Assembly (NCBI RefSeq): GCF_001029435.1
Contig: NZ_LDOV01000030.1
Span: 62,001-126,000 of the forward strand
From: Photobacterium aphoticum
Lineage (GTDB): Bacteria; Pseudomonadota; Gammaproteobacteria; Enterobacterales; Vibrionaceae
Direction: 5' to 3'
DNA: 64,000 bases
Both the position numbers and the translations under genes were made by a program. Shown here in pieces: positions 54,401-62,955 of the stretch (positions are counted from its first letter, which is position 1; every line of letters begins with the position of its first letter). The notes beneath the pieces are model-generated. The model searched no databases. It saw nothing but the letters and a program-made list of their open reading frames with translations, and was not told the DNA's origin.

Positions 54401-56299
54401 ATGATCACCAATCTGATTAATGAGAATTTGATTTGCTTGAACCTTCAGGCAACCACCAAAGAAGACGTGTTCATTGAACTGATCGACGTCCTGCACGCGC
54501 AGGGTCGAGTGAGTGACAAACAACAATTTCTGGCCGATATTCACGCCCGTGAAGAACTGGGCAATACCGGCTTTGAAGATGGCGTAGCCCTGCCACACGC
54601 AAAAAGTGCAGCGGTTTGTGAGCCTGCAGTCGCAATCGGTATCAGCCGTAGCGGTATCGAATACGGCGCAGAAGACGGCTTGCCTTCAAAACTCTTTTTC
54701 ATGATTGCTTCGCCAGACGGCGGTGCAAACCACCATATTGAAGTGCTGGCTGAACTGTCTTCAAAACTGATCGAAGACGGCTTCATTGATGCCTTCATGC
54801 AAGCGAAGAACGAAAAAGACGCACTGGGTCTGCTACTGGAAAAATCAGAAGTGGCTGACACACCGGTGGCGGATAAAGGTCTGCTGATCGGCGTAACCGG
54901 CTGTCCTGCTGGTGTGGCGCACACTTACCTGGCAGCAGAAGCGCTAGAGAAAGGTGCAGCTGAGCTGGGCTTTGAAATCAAAGTGGAAACTAACGGCTCT
55001 ATCGGCGTGAAAAACAGCCCAACAGCCGAAGAAATTGCACGCGCAGAAGCGATCATCGTGAGCTGCGACAAGCAGGTTGATATGGCGCGCTTTGCAGGCA
55101 AACGCGTGATTAAAACCGGCGTTAAAGCACCAATCAAAGATGCAAAAGGCGTGATCAACCAGGCACTGGCCGCACCGGCTTACCAAGTGTCGGGTGATGA
55201 CAAGCCAGCCGAAACAGAAAGCAAGGCGTCTCAAGCGCGTTCTGATCTGTACCGCTACCTGATGAACGGTGTATCACACATGATCCCATTCGTGGTAACC
55301 GGTGGTCTGTTGATTGCACTGGCACTGGCGATTGGTGGTGAGCCATCGGCAGGCGGCATGCAAATCCCTGAAGGCAGCATGTGGAACCAAGTGCTGAACG
55401 TGGGTGTGGTTGCCTTTACTCTGATGATCCCTATTCTGGCCGGTTACATTGCTTACGCGATTGCTGACCGTCCTGCACTGGCTCCGGGCTTGATCGGTGG
55501 CTGGATTGCGAACAACGGTTCATTCTACGGCGCAGAAGCGGGTACCGGTTTCATCGGTGCGATTGTTGCGGGTCTGCTGGTGGGTTACTTCGTTAAGTTC
55601 ATCGTGAACATTAACTACCACAAGTTCATCCAGCCGTTGGTGCCAATCATGATTGCACCTATCACCGGTTCACTGTTCATTGCGGGTATGTTCATCTTCG
55701 TTATCGGCGCGCCAATCGCGAGCCTGATGGACGGCCTGACAGCCATGCTGACTAACATGAGCTCTGGCAACGTGATCCTACTGGGTATCGTACTGGGTGG
55801 TATGGCTGGCTTTGATATGGGTGGTCCATTCAACAAGGTAGCCTTCCTGTTCTCTGTCGGCATGATTGCAAGCGGTCAAACACAATTCATGGGTGCGATG
55901 GCGTGTGCTATCCCTGTTGCACCACTGGGTATGGCACTGGCAACAGTTATCGGTCGCAAGTTCAATATCTTTGAAGAGTCAGAAATCGAAGCAGGTAAAG
56001 CATCAGGTGCAATGGGCTTGGTGGGTATCTCTGAAGGTGCGATTCCATTCGCGGCACAAGACCCAATGTCAGTGATTCCTGCTAACGTACTGGGCTCAAT
56101 GGTTGCCGCAGTTATGGCCTTCTCATTCGGTATCACAAACAGCGTGGCACACGGTGGTCCAGTGGTGGCGCTACTGGGTGCGATGAACAAACCGGTTCTG
56201 GCACTAGCGTGTATGGCAGCAGGTGCGATTGTAACAGCACTGGTTGCAGTGACACTGAAGAAGATGCGTCAAGCGAAAGCACAAGCAGCAACCGCTTAA
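54401..56299 (+). CDS. PTS fructose-family EIIABC, probable mannose transporter
   Basis: A 632-residue transporter. IIA domain at about 1-145 with phosphohistidine His66 in GVALPHAK; IIB at about 160-260 with Cys168 in VTGCPAGVAHTYLAAEAL; IIC at about 280-625 with about nine membrane segments (YLMNGVSHMIPFVVTGGLLIALALAIGG, GGMAGFDMGGPFNKVAFLFSVGMI, GISEGAIPFAAQDP). The family is fructose, yet the next gene is manA; in Vibrio cholerae the equivalent (VC1826) has been reported as a mannose transporter, from memory. Ribosome site AGAGGGG upstream of ATG. Confidence 0.92.
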   Translation: MITNLINENLICLNLQATTKEDVFIELIDVLHAQGRVSDKQQFLADIHAREELGNTGFEDGVALPHAKSAAVCEPAVAIGISRSGIEYGAEDGLPSKLFFMIASPDGGANHHIEVLAELSSKLIEDGFIDAFMQAKNEKDALGLLLEKSEVADTPVADKGLLIGVTGCPAGVAHTYLAAEALEKGAAELGFEIKVETNGSIGVKNSPTAEEIARAEAIIVSCDKQVDMARFAGKRVIKTGVKAPIKDAKGVINQALAAPAYQVSGDDKPAETESKASQARSDLYRYLMNGVSHMIPFVVTGGLLIALALAIGGEPSAGGMQIPEGSMWNQVLNVGVVAFTLMIPILAGYIAYAIADRPALAPGLIGGWIANNGSFYGAEAGTGFIGAIVAGLLVGYFVKFIVNINYHKFIQPLVPIMIAPITGSLFIAGMFIFVIGAPIASLMDGLTAMLTNMSSGNVILLGIVLGGMAGFDMGGPFNKVAFLFSVGMIASGQTQFMGAMACAIPVAPLGMALATVIGRKFNIFEESEIEAGKASGAMGLVGISEGAIPFAAQDPMSVIPANVLGSMVAAVMAFSFGITNSVAHGGPVVALLGAMNKPVLALACMAAGAIVTALVAVTLKKMRQAKAQAATA

Positions 56300-56404
56300 T
56301 CATCAGCAAGAATAACAAGCGTGGGATAAGGCTCTTTAATGCTGAATATGCCCACGCATTGTTAACGGCTCACCGGTCATGGCTTCCCCCTGCATGGTCG
56401 GTAC

Positions 56405-56434
56405 AGGCTCCGACTGCTCCTGTCGGAGCCTTTC
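56405..56434 (+). terminator. terminator after EIIABC
   Basis: AGGCTCCGAC pairs with GTCGGAGCCT around a 7-base loop; only three T follow, so some read-through to manA is likely. The rest of the 337-base gap to manA holds no gene that I see. Confidence 0.7.
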
Positions 56435-56636
56435 CTCGTTTAGGCCATGAACGCAGAAAATTGAGTAAGTGATAAAATACGCAATGGGAATTTATCGCCA
56501 TTTTTGCTAGGGTGAGCGCCTATTTCAGCGTGGCAGAGACCGCCTCTTAATAGGGCGATTTCATTAGCATCCCGTGACGACACAGCACGGTGTGGGCTGG
56601 GTGCTAATGAAATCAGTATGAGTTATAAGGAATGTT

Positions 56637-57842
56637 ATGACGACTTCACCGCGTTTTTATCGCATGCACAACATCATTCAGGATTACGCATGGGGTAGCA
56701 AAACCTCAATCGGCGAGCTGTTCGGTATTGAAAACCCAACGGGCCAGCCACAAGCTGAACTTTGGATGGGCGCACACCAAAATGGTTGTTCGACCATCGA
56801 GGTAAACGGTCAGCCAACGCTACTGTCTGACTTCATTGGCGCAGATATGCCAGCCATTATCGGTGCTGATACCGCTGCCACCTTTGGTGAACTGCCTTAC
56901 CTGTTTAAAGTCCTGGCAGCCGCAAACGCGCTGTCTGTACAGGTACACCCAAGCAAAGCGCAAGCAGAAGAAGGCTTTGCCAAAGAAGAAGCGGCAGGCA
57001 TTCCACGCACTGCGGGCAACCGCAACTACAAAGATCCTAACCACAAGCCAGAGTTGGTGTTTGCCCTAACGCCATACCAAGCGATGAACGGTTTCCGTGA
57101 ATACAGCGAAATCGTTGCACTGTTTAATGCATTGGCGATTGACGAATTGGCAGAGCTGGTCGCGGCACTGGAAGCGAATCAAAATGAAGCGGGTCTGGAA
57201 GCCTTCTTTGAAGCCATGCTATCACTAACGGGCGAGCGTAAAGATCGTTGTGTCGACGCGCTATTGACCTACGCAGAAGCGAACAAAGACGATGCATTGT
57301 GCGCATTGCTACTCGAACTGGCTGAGCAGTACCCAGGCGACATCGGTTTGTTCTCCCCGCTGATGCTGAACACCCTGACGCTACAGCCAGGCGAAGCTAT
57401 GTTCCTGGACGCATGTACGCCACACGCGTACATCAAAGGCACAGGCCTTGAAATCATGGCGAACTCAGACAACGTACTGCGTGCCGGCCTGACACCAAAA
57501 TACATGGACGTGCCAGAGCTAGTGAGCTGCACCCGTTGTGTGCCAATGCCGTTCGACACTTTGTTGTTGGCCCCAATGGCGAACGAGGTTGAAGAAGCGG
57601 GTGTGGCGCATTACCCAATCCCAGTGCCAGATTTCAAATTCAGCGTGTACACCAACATGGCTGTGAAAGCACTGACTACACAAAGCGCAGAAATTCTGTT
57701 TGCTGTGGATGCACCGCTAACCGTTGCCCATGCTGATGGCGAAAGCGTGACTATCGAGAAAGGCCAGTCGGTATTTATTCCTGCTAACACCGGTGAATAC
57801 CTGGCGACCTCAACCGGTCAATTTGCACGCGCCTACAACTAA
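56637..57842 (+). CDS. manA: mannose-6-phosphate isomerase, class I
   Basis: A 401-residue zinc enzyme that converts mannose-6-phosphate to fructose-6-phosphate. Signature segments are QDYAWGSKTSIGELFG, AELWMGAHQNG with zinc-binding Gln/His, YLFKVLAAANALSVQVHPSK and NHKPELVFAL with Glu; the family C-terminal block LDACTPHAYIKGTGLEIMANSDNVLRAGLTPKYMDV includes the catalytic Arg. It follows the EIIABC gene, so imported mannose-6-phosphate is fed to glycolysis. AAGGA precedes ATG. Confidence 0.95.
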   Translation: MTTSPRFYRMHNIIQDYAWGSKTSIGELFGIENPTGQPQAELWMGAHQNGCSTIEVNGQPTLLSDFIGADMPAIIGADTAATFGELPYLFKVLAAANALSVQVHPSKAQAEEGFAKEEAAGIPRTAGNRNYKDPNHKPELVFALTPYQAMNGFREYSEIVALFNALAIDELAELVAALEANQNEAGLEAFFEAMLSLTGERKDRCVDALLTYAEANKDDALCALLLELAEQYPGDIGLFSPLMLNTLTLQPGEAMFLDACTPHAYIKGTGLEIMANSDNVLRAGLTPKYMDVPELVSCTRCVPMPFDTLLLAPMANEVEEAGVAHYPIPVPDFKFSVYTNMAVKALTTQSAEILFAVDAPLTVAHADGESVTIEKGQSVFIPANTGEYLATSTGQFARAYN

Positions 57843-57968
57843 TGGCGCCGCGTTTATCGCGCGGTTTGTCGTAAAGGTAAGCGAGATGCGGGTTCTGTGC
57901 GCGGTTGATGTCGCACGCACAGAAAAGGGCTTTACACCTTAAGCTGTAACCCGTATTATTCGCCGCAT

Positions 57969-58059
57969 GGAGAGATGGCTGAGTGGTTGAAAGCACCGGT
58001 CTTGAAAACCGGCATACGTTAATAGCGTATCTAGGGTTCAAATCCCTATCTCTCCGCCA
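57969..58059 (+). tRNA. tRNA-Ser (anticodon UGA)
   Basis: A 91-base tRNA including an encoded CCA. Acceptor GGAGAGA pairs with TCTCTCC; anticodon stem CCGGT/ACCGG encloses CTTGAAA, anticodon TGA; a long variable arm (ATACGTTAATAGCGTAT) is typical of serine tRNA; T arm is AGGGTTCAAATCCCT. Discriminator G then CCA. Confidence 0.95.
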
Positions 58060-58067
58060 CATTTAAG

Positions 58068-58098
58068 AAAACCGCTACTCTGTTAGCGGTTTTTTTTC
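58068..58098 (+). terminator. terminator of tRNA-Ser
   Basis: AAACCGCTA pairs with TAGCGGTTT around CTCTGT, followed by a run of T. Confidence 0.88.
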
Positions 58099-58230
58099 GC
58101 CTGAATTTTGTGATAACGAGATAGGGTGCAGAACCCTAGACAAGGGTTCACCTGAGCGAAGCGAAAGCACATTGCCCGTGCCGAAGGCGCGAAAAGGCAA
58201 TAGCCCGAAGGGCGCGAGCTTGCGAGCAGT

Positions 58231-58254
58231 AAATCCCTATCTCTCCGCCACATT
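58231..58254 (+). repeat. 24-bp duplicate of the tRNA-Ser 3' end
   Basis: The 24 bases from AAATCCCTATCTC to CGCCACATT at 58040-58063 (tRNA-Ser 3' end and 4 bases beyond) recur exactly at 58231-58254. A tRNA 3' end duplicated downstream is what site-specific integration, or loss of a second tRNA copy, leaves. The intervening 167 bases hold no gene. Confidence 0.8.
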
Positions 58255-58256
58255 CT

Positions 58257-58286
58257 AAGCCCCAGTCGAAAGACTGGGGCTTTTTT
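58257..58286 (+). terminator. terminator beyond tRNA-3' repeat
   Basis: AAGCCCCAGTC and GACTGGGGCTT form an 11-bp stem with GAAA tetraloop; six T follow. A decayed second copy with the same right arm lies at 58326-58370. Confidence 0.85.
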
Positions 58287-58292
58287 GCATTT

Positions 58293-58485
58293 GTCGTGTG
58301 CAACCCCAGCACTCCGCCATATTCTAAAGCCCCCGACTGCGTGTCCCGGTCAAAGACTGGGGCTTTTTCGTATGCGTAAAGTATTACCTTTGGAAATAGG
58401 GATTTTAAAATCCCTCGTCGCCTGCGACCCCAGCTGAATGCAGGCCAGTCGTGTGCGACCCCAGCACTCCGCCACATTTAAAGCC
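58293..58485 (+). repeat. pair of 38-bp repeats resembling tRNA 3' ends
   Basis: 58293-58330 and 58448-58485 share about 35 of 38 bases (GTCGTGTGC-ACCCCAGC, then ACTCCGCCA and AAAGCC). Each contains the CTCCGCCA end of a tRNA, but no upstream tRNA body. With the 24-bp repeat there are four CTCCGCCA ends within 450 bases, pointing to a decayed tRNA array or repeated integration. Confidence 0.65.
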
Positions 58486-58656
58486 TCTCTTAATGCCTAT
58501 CTCACCTCATGACCAATATAGGTTTCATCAGTATTACAGTTGTCTTTCAGGTGACTTCACAGTCAGCGCAGCGCGTTTTGATGGCGTATTTCAAATAAGG
58601 CATATTTGTGTAAAGCCTTTCATGAATGTGCGGTTTCCGTAAGGGCGGTAGCGTGG
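58486..58656. other. spacer between tRNA-like repeats and intI
   Basis: No gene or structure recognised. Confidence 0.4.
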
Positions 58657-59634
58657 TTATTCAGCCGTTAATATTGCAGAGAGTGGGCTTTGTACACCTG
58701 AAGCACCTCGTTTTAACACATGGGTATAAATCTCTGTGGTTCTCACGTCATTGTGGCCTAATTGTTCTTGAACCGTGCGGATATCAGAGCCATTGGCCAG
58801 AATATGGGTGGCAAAAGAGTGCCGAAGTGTATGGCATGATATCGATTTTTCAATCTTGCTTAGTTTTCCTGCATTTTTAATTTCCTTACTCAGAGAGGTT
58901 CTATGGATGTGATGCCGACGTATATGACCTGTTGAAGGATCAGCTGAAAGGTGGCGAGAAGGGAACAGAAACTGCCATGTCTTTTCTTTAGGTGCATTTG
59001 GATATTTTGTTGCGAGAGCAAAGGGAAGATAAACCCCGCTAAAATGAGGGTTCGCAATGTCATTTTGGTGATAGTGCTCAACTAAGCATTGTTGATTTCG
59101 TAATGCGGGATAAAGTTCTTTTGCTAGCGTTACTGTACGATTCTTTCTGCCTTTAGACTGCCATATTCTGAGTGCGCCATAGTCGTAGTCTATATCACCG
59201 TAGCGTAAATGAAGCACTTCAGATAATCGGAGCCCACTGCCATACATTAATTGGAAGGGGAGCAATAAGTCTTTGCGGATGTGTTGAAAAAGCAAGGTGA
59301 TTTCAGTTGGTGTTAAAACGGTAGGGATTTTACGATCTCTGTGTGATTTTTTAAAACCCATATCAAGTGGTAAGGCTTGATTAAGAAATTGATTATAGAG
59401 AAATACGAGAGCATTGAGTGCTGTGGCTTGTGTTCGTGCTGCAACATTACGTGAGACGGCAAGGTAAGAAAGAAATACTTTGACCTCAGAAGCCCCCATA
59501 TCACGGGGGTGCTTTTTGTTGTGAAAAAGAATGAAGTGCTTAATCCAATAGGTGTAGACCTTAACAGTTTGCTTGCTGTAATGCTTCGCATACATGAAAT
59601 GTTCAATAGATTGAAGAAAGGGTGATGTCGTCAT
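58657..59634 (-). CDS. intI: integron integrase IntI
   Basis: A 325-residue tyrosine recombinase. N-terminal SAM-like domain to about 95; catalytic domain with Arg in GSGLRLSEVLHLR, the HxxR pair in CHTLRHSFATH and the nucleophile Tyr in TTEIYTHVLKRG. What marks it as an integron integrase is the extra segment FLFPSRHLSADPSTGHIRRHHIHRTSLSKEIK between the Arg and HxxR boxes, and the ending GASGVQSPL. It cuts and joins attC and attI sites to move gene cassettes. The start at 59634 follows AGGA; longer upstream codons cross the LexA box. Cassettes lie on the other side in opposite direction, the normal layout. Confidence 0.93.
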   Translation of the reverse strand: MTTSPFLQSIEHFMYAKHYSKQTVKVYTYWIKHFILFHNKKHPRDMGASEVKVFLSYLAVSRNVAARTQATALNALVFLYNQFLNQALPLDMGFKKSHRDRKIPTVLTPTEITLLFQHIRKDLLLPFQLMYGSGLRLSEVLHLRYGDIDYDYGALRIWQSKGRKNRTVTLAKELYPALRNQQCLVEHYHQNDIANPHFSGVYLPFALATKYPNAPKEKTWQFLFPSRHLSADPSTGHIRRHHIHRTSLSKEIKNAGKLSKIEKSISCHTLRHSFATHILANGSDIRTVQEQLGHNDVRTTEIYTHVLKRGASGVQSPLSAILTAE

Positions 59635-59643
59635 TATCAGATC

Positions 59644-59659
59644 CTGTTTGTATATACAG
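59644..59659. promoter_or_regulatory. LexA (SOS) box at the intI promoter
   Basis: CTGTTTGTATATACAG is a full CTGT-N8-ACAG LexA box, 10 bases upstream of the intI start codon. Integron integrases are known to be SOS-controlled this way. Confidence 0.88.
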
Positions 59660-59963
59660 GAAACATAGATGTGAAATGGTATAGATAAAAAACAAAGCAA
59701 TCGACATTTGATTAAAGTCACATTTCACATATTAACTTATCATTGATTCTCACAAAATCGTGACATTAGATGGATGTCGAAAAAGTGGAATGTGATATAT
59801 GGAATGATTCTACAATTCTCCAGTGGTGAAATTATTGATTTATTATATTTCAATGGGTTGGGTTTTATATTAGTATTTACTTATCTTGATATATAGAGTT
59901 GTGAGGTAGAAAGAATCTATATATTAAGTTGTTAGTTTTACCATTGAATACGGTGGAGCAAAT
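59660..59963 (+). other. attI region and promoter zone of the cassette array
   Basis: A 300-base AT-rich stretch between intI and the first cassette gene. The recombination point of attI should lie close to the first cassette; GTTGTTAGTTTT at 59928-59939 is a candidate for the core site. Exact limits cannot be set by eye. Confidence 0.45.
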
Positions 59964-60878
59964 ATGAGTAAGATATATAAGTACTTTGGCGAAGGTGTAA
60001 TTGACAAAGTCTTTGCAAAAGATGATTTTTGTAATGTTAAGTGTTCATACCCTAAAGACTATAATGACCCTTATGAGCTATTTTTAGCCGTAAAAAGAGA
60101 TCTACTGCCGGAACATGTAGCTTTTTACAATGAAGTAATTAGTGAGTTACCTCAGTTTCCAACTTCTTGTTTTTCTCAATCTCCTATTGCTTCACCAATG
60201 TGGGCTCATTATGCAAACAACCATTCTGGCTTTGTGCTGGAGTTTGATTTGGAAAAGCTACAAGAAAAATTTGAAGGTAATCCTATTTGGGAAGTTAGTT
60301 ATCGAACTGAACCACATCCAAATTTAACTCAAATTTTAGCTAGGGCAGCTCAAACATTGAAGCCTCGTCATGTCCAAGAATTACGACAATATACTTTTGT
60401 TGAAGCATATTTTTCTAAATATGACGAGTGGAGTTATGAGAAAGAAGTTAGGTTTGTTGATACTTTAGGCGTGACAACGAAAATTGCTGAAAAAGATATT
60501 TTGGAAATCCCAATGTCATGTGTTACCAAAATACTAGTTGGACCTAGAGCCAGTGAAGAATTTGTAGCGAAGAGCCTTGATGTGGCAAATGAAACCGGAA
60601 TTAGTTGGGTTAAACAAGTTATTGGGAAAAGTAACCCTAAGCCATATTTCTTAGATGCGACTAAAACAGCTTACCGTTTTGAAAACGGGGAATTAACGCA
60701 AGTTGATAAACTTTGTATTTCTTGTACAGAGCCATTGATTGATACGGATGAGCAGTGTCCATGGTGTAGGGTAACGGAGCAGCACGCTGATAATGCAGCC
60801 ATGAACAATCCATTCAGATTACTTGAAAGGGCTGGTTTGCTAGAGCAGTACCTAAAAAAACAAGGTGAACTTGGGTAA
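59964..60878 (+). CDS. cassette 1: DUF2971 protein with C-terminal zinc ribbon
   Basis: A 304-residue protein. Residues about 1-215 fit DUF2971 (YKYFGEG, DPYELFLA, CFSQSPIASPMWAHYANNHSGFVLEFD, EWSYEKEVRFVD); its function is not established. Residues about 250-272 hold CISC and CPWC, a likely zinc ribbon, then a helical tail. GGTGGAG precedes ATG 59964. As the first cassette it is nearest to the Pc promoter and so is expected to be best expressed. AT-richer than the core genome. Related cassette proteins are often suspected of defence or stress roles; nothing here shows this. Confidence 0.8.
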   Translation: MSKIYKYFGEGVIDKVFAKDDFCNVKCSYPKDYNDPYELFLAVKRDLLPEHVAFYNEVISELPQFPTSCFSQSPIASPMWAHYANNHSGFVLEFDLEKLQEKFEGNPIWEVSYRTEPHPNLTQILARAAQTLKPRHVQELRQYTFVEAYFSKYDEWSYEKEVRFVDTLGVTTKIAEKDILEIPMSCVTKILVGPRASEEFVAKSLDVANETGISWVKQVIGKSNPKPYFLDATKTAYRFENGELTQVDKLCISCTEPLIDTDEQCPWCRVTEQHADNAAMNNPFRLLERAGLLEQYLKKQGELG

Positions 60879-60881
60879 AAC

Positions 60882-60996
60882 TAACAATTACTTCCAGTCT
60901 GACCCCAAACACTGCGCGGTTTTAGTGTTGGCTCGCTGCGCTCAAACAATAACACAAAACCCACTTCGTATTCGGGGCAGCTGAAGTAGGGTGTTA
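60882..60996 (+). repeat. attC site of cassette 1
   Basis: Outer arms TAACAATTACTTCCAG...CTGACCCC and GGGGCAGCTGAAGTAGGGTGTTA are imperfect inverted copies; inner GGTTTTAGTGTTG pairs with CAATAACACAAAACC. About 115 bases, right for a Vibrionaceae attC; begins RYYYAAC-like and ends GTTA. Confidence 0.8.
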
Positions 60997-61013
60997 TATT
61001 TTTGGGGAGACTT

Positions 61014-61679
61014 ATGAGTAAGATTCTTAGTACATCAGATTTAAAAGCTGGTGATGTCATACTATGTTTTGAGAATAGTAAATTTGATCCACTAGGTAAG
61101 AAAATACAGAAAGTGACTGGGAGTGAATATGTGCATGCAGGTATTTTTCTTGGTGACAATATGGTTGTTGAATCTATGACGTCGGGGTTAACCAAAGAGT
61201 CTATTTCTAATGTGATCGCTCGATATGATCATGTCGCAATAATTAGGCGTCATGATGCGTGGTGTGAGTCAAATATTGTTCTTTTAAGGTACTTTGCGGA
61301 AAAAGCACTAGAAACTGGGTGTAAATACAACTTTTCGGGTGTCATGAAGTTTAAACAATCAAAGCAACTCCATGAGGCTACTGTTATCCAACAGCTAGAG
61401 GACTACTTTTCCGGTAATATGGTTCAAAAATCACCACTCAAACATCAGTACTTTTGTTCTGAGTTTGTTGTCGATTGCTTTATCGCTACTGGTTTCATTG
61501 ACCAGAGTGCTGCTGTTTATTATAACAGCGAAACATTCGCTCCGGGCGACCTAGGGAAAGATCCCACGTTTGGATACTTTTTAGGCTACATCTCCGACGA
61601 CGAGAATTATCAAGTACCTGAAGCAGATGAATTCTATAATCAATCCACGTGGGAAGACATTTTTGAATCAAAAACTTAG
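61014..61679 (+). CDS. cassette 2: permuted papain-like (NlpC/P60-type, YiiX-like) protein
   Basis: A 221-residue protein. LKAGDVILCFE is the usual first strand of YiiX/NlpC-type domains; the catalytic His is in YVHAGIFLGDNMVVESM (about 43) and the Cys in HQYFCSEFVVDCFIATG (about 150), the permuted order. No signal peptide, so cytoplasmic. Relatives cleave peptides or acyl groups. The start at 61014 follows GGGGAG; in-frame codons before it lie close to the attC. Its own attC is displaced about 1.1 kb downstream by the IS30 insertion. Confidence 0.78.
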   Translation: MSKILSTSDLKAGDVILCFENSKFDPLGKKIQKVTGSEYVHAGIFLGDNMVVESMTSGLTKESISNVIARYDHVAIIRRHDAWCESNIVLLRYFAEKALETGCKYNFSGVMKFKQSKQLHEATVIQQLEDYFSGNMVQKSPLKHQYFCSEFVVDCFIATGFIDQSAAVYYNSETFAPGDLGKDPTFGYFLGYISDDENYQVPEADEFYNQSTWEDIFESKT

Positions 61680-61681
61680 TA

Positions 61682-62758
61682 TCAAGTTTGAAGTGCGACA
61701 CTTTCTACAGATGCGCATGAATATACTCCGTTGGTGTCCTATACCCAAGTCTTTTGCGTGGGCGCGTATTTAATTTGTGTGCAATTTCATTGCAGAGCTT
61801 CTGTGTCACGTGTGACATAGAAGTTCGTTTTGGTAAGTATTGTCGTATTAAGCCATTAGTGTTCTCATTAGTGCCTCGTTCCCATGAGTGGTATGGGTTT
61901 GCAAAGTAAAACAGACAGTTATGATGTTTTTCTAGTTGTGCATAACCATGAAATTCAGTGCCGTTATCCGCAGTTATCGTCCTAAAAGGTAAGTCAGAGC
62001 GGGTCATGATTTTGCTCATTCTTACGTTGAGCGACTCGCTTGTTCTATCGTCCATTTGCCCAATAAAAGTGTAGCCAGTCATTCTGTCGACTAAAGTCAC
62101 GATACAGTGCTTGGTTCCGCGGCCAACGACGGTATCAATTTCCCAATGGCCGGGCTCTTTTCTATGCTCAGCTTTTGCAGGTCTTTCGGTAATATGACGC
62201 TTTGCTGCCAGGCGACCTCGGCTGTCTTTTGAGTTATACCTTTTACGCCTTTTCTTAGTGGATTGGCGTAGGTGTTTCCATAGGGTTCCACCGAGAGTTT
62301 TATCGTTCCAAATATGCTGATAAATGAGCTCGTGGCTCATTGTTGGATAGCCTCTTACTCGTAGGTATCCGACGATTTGGTCAGGGCTCCAATCCAGTCG
62401 TAGCAAGGCTTCAGGTAACCTGAAGTCGATTTCGCTGTAACGCTTATTTCTGCGCGAGCGGCTTAGCCGGTTGCGAGCCATCTGTTGGGCTCTCCATGCT
62501 TGATAGGAATACCTTTTAAAATGTCTGTTGTATCGGGAATTACGTTCAATTTCTCGATAGATAGTAGCTTTGTGACGCCCCAGTTGTTTAGCTATTTTAG
62601 CGGTACTAATTCCTTGCTTTCTGAGTGCAGAAATCATATACCTTTCGTTCTCAGTGAGGTGCGTGTATCTCATGTTTTTTACTTCTTGGCGGGAGCAAAG
62701 TTCATGATTATCGCATCTCACTGTTTTTATGTTCAGAGGTGTCGCACTTCGTACTTGA
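61682..62758 (-). mobile_element. IS30-family insertion sequence within cassette 2
   Basis: Terminal inverted repeats are about 20 bp, TCAAGTTTGAAGTGCGACAC on the left and the complement of GTGTCGCACTTCGTACTTGA on the right, 18 of 20 matching. They enclose one transposase gene. Length about 1.08 kb, usual for IS30 elements. No clear target duplication is seen. It separates the cassette 2 ORF from its attC. Confidence 0.88.
61705..62673 (-). CDS. IS30-family transposase
   Basis: A 322-residue DDE transposase. N-terminal helix-turn-helix MRYTHLTENERYMISALRKQG...TAKIAKQLGRHKATIYREIERN. Catalytic acids: Asp in GHWEIDTVVGRG, Asp in TITADNGTEFHG and Glu in WERGTNENTNGLIRQYLPK, the canonical IS30 block. 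Start 62673 is preferred to a longer frame (62721) because IS30 transposases begin near this point and AAGAAG lies upstream. Intact, so the element may be active. Confidence 0.93.
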   Translation of the reverse strand: MRYTHLTENERYMISALRKQGISTAKIAKQLGRHKATIYREIERNSRYNRHFKRYSYQAWRAQQMARNRLSRSRRNKRYSEIDFRLPEALLRLDWSPDQIVGYLRVRGYPTMSHELIYQHIWNDKTLGGTLWKHLRQSTKKRRKRYNSKDSRGRLAAKRHITERPAKAEHRKEPGHWEIDTVVGRGTKHCIVTLVDRMTGYTFIGQMDDRTSESLNVRMSKIMTRSDLPFRTITADNGTEFHGYAQLEKHHNCLFYFANPYHSWERGTNENTNGLIRQYLPKRTSMSHVTQKLCNEIAHKLNTRPRKRLGYRTPTEYIHAHL

Positions 62759-62770
62759 ATCCAAGAAATA

Positions 62771-62890
62771 TAACAAACTGTTCAAGAGTGATTCGCAACG
62801 CGTGGCATTTTTACTATGCGTTGTGTTTGGTGTTTAAGGCGGTATGCGGGAGCTTCAGTATTGCGTCGCTCACACCTTAACAGGGCGTTA
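62771..62890 (+). repeat. VCR-like attC site of cassette 2
   Basis: 120 bases starting TAACAAACTGTTCAAGAGTG and ending AGGGCGTTA, with inner CGCAACGCGTGGCA; arms pair imperfectly. It is very like the Vibrio cholerae repeat (VCR), which begins TAACAAACGCCTCAAGAG and ends GGCGTTA. Confidence 0.9.
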
Positions 62891-62955
62891 AGTTTCTATG
62901 GTCTATTATTTATTATCAACAATTAAGGAGCGATCATGACAATACAAAATACAAA

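Noticed and set aside
57784..58062. 92-codon minus-strand frame over manA end and tRNA-Ser
   Set aside because: Overlaps a well-defined tRNA and the real manA gene.
58148..58477. 109-codon minus-strand frame over the tRNA-3' repeats
   Set aside because: Made of repeats and terminators; no ribosome site or family.
58657..59634. Phage integrase next to a tRNA, marking a prophage or ordinary genomic island
   Set aside because: The protein has the integron-integrase insertion and is followed by attC-flanked cassettes, not phage genes.
62485..62880. 131-codon frame antisense to the IS30 transposase
   Set aside because: Shadow of the transposase gene and it runs into the attC site.
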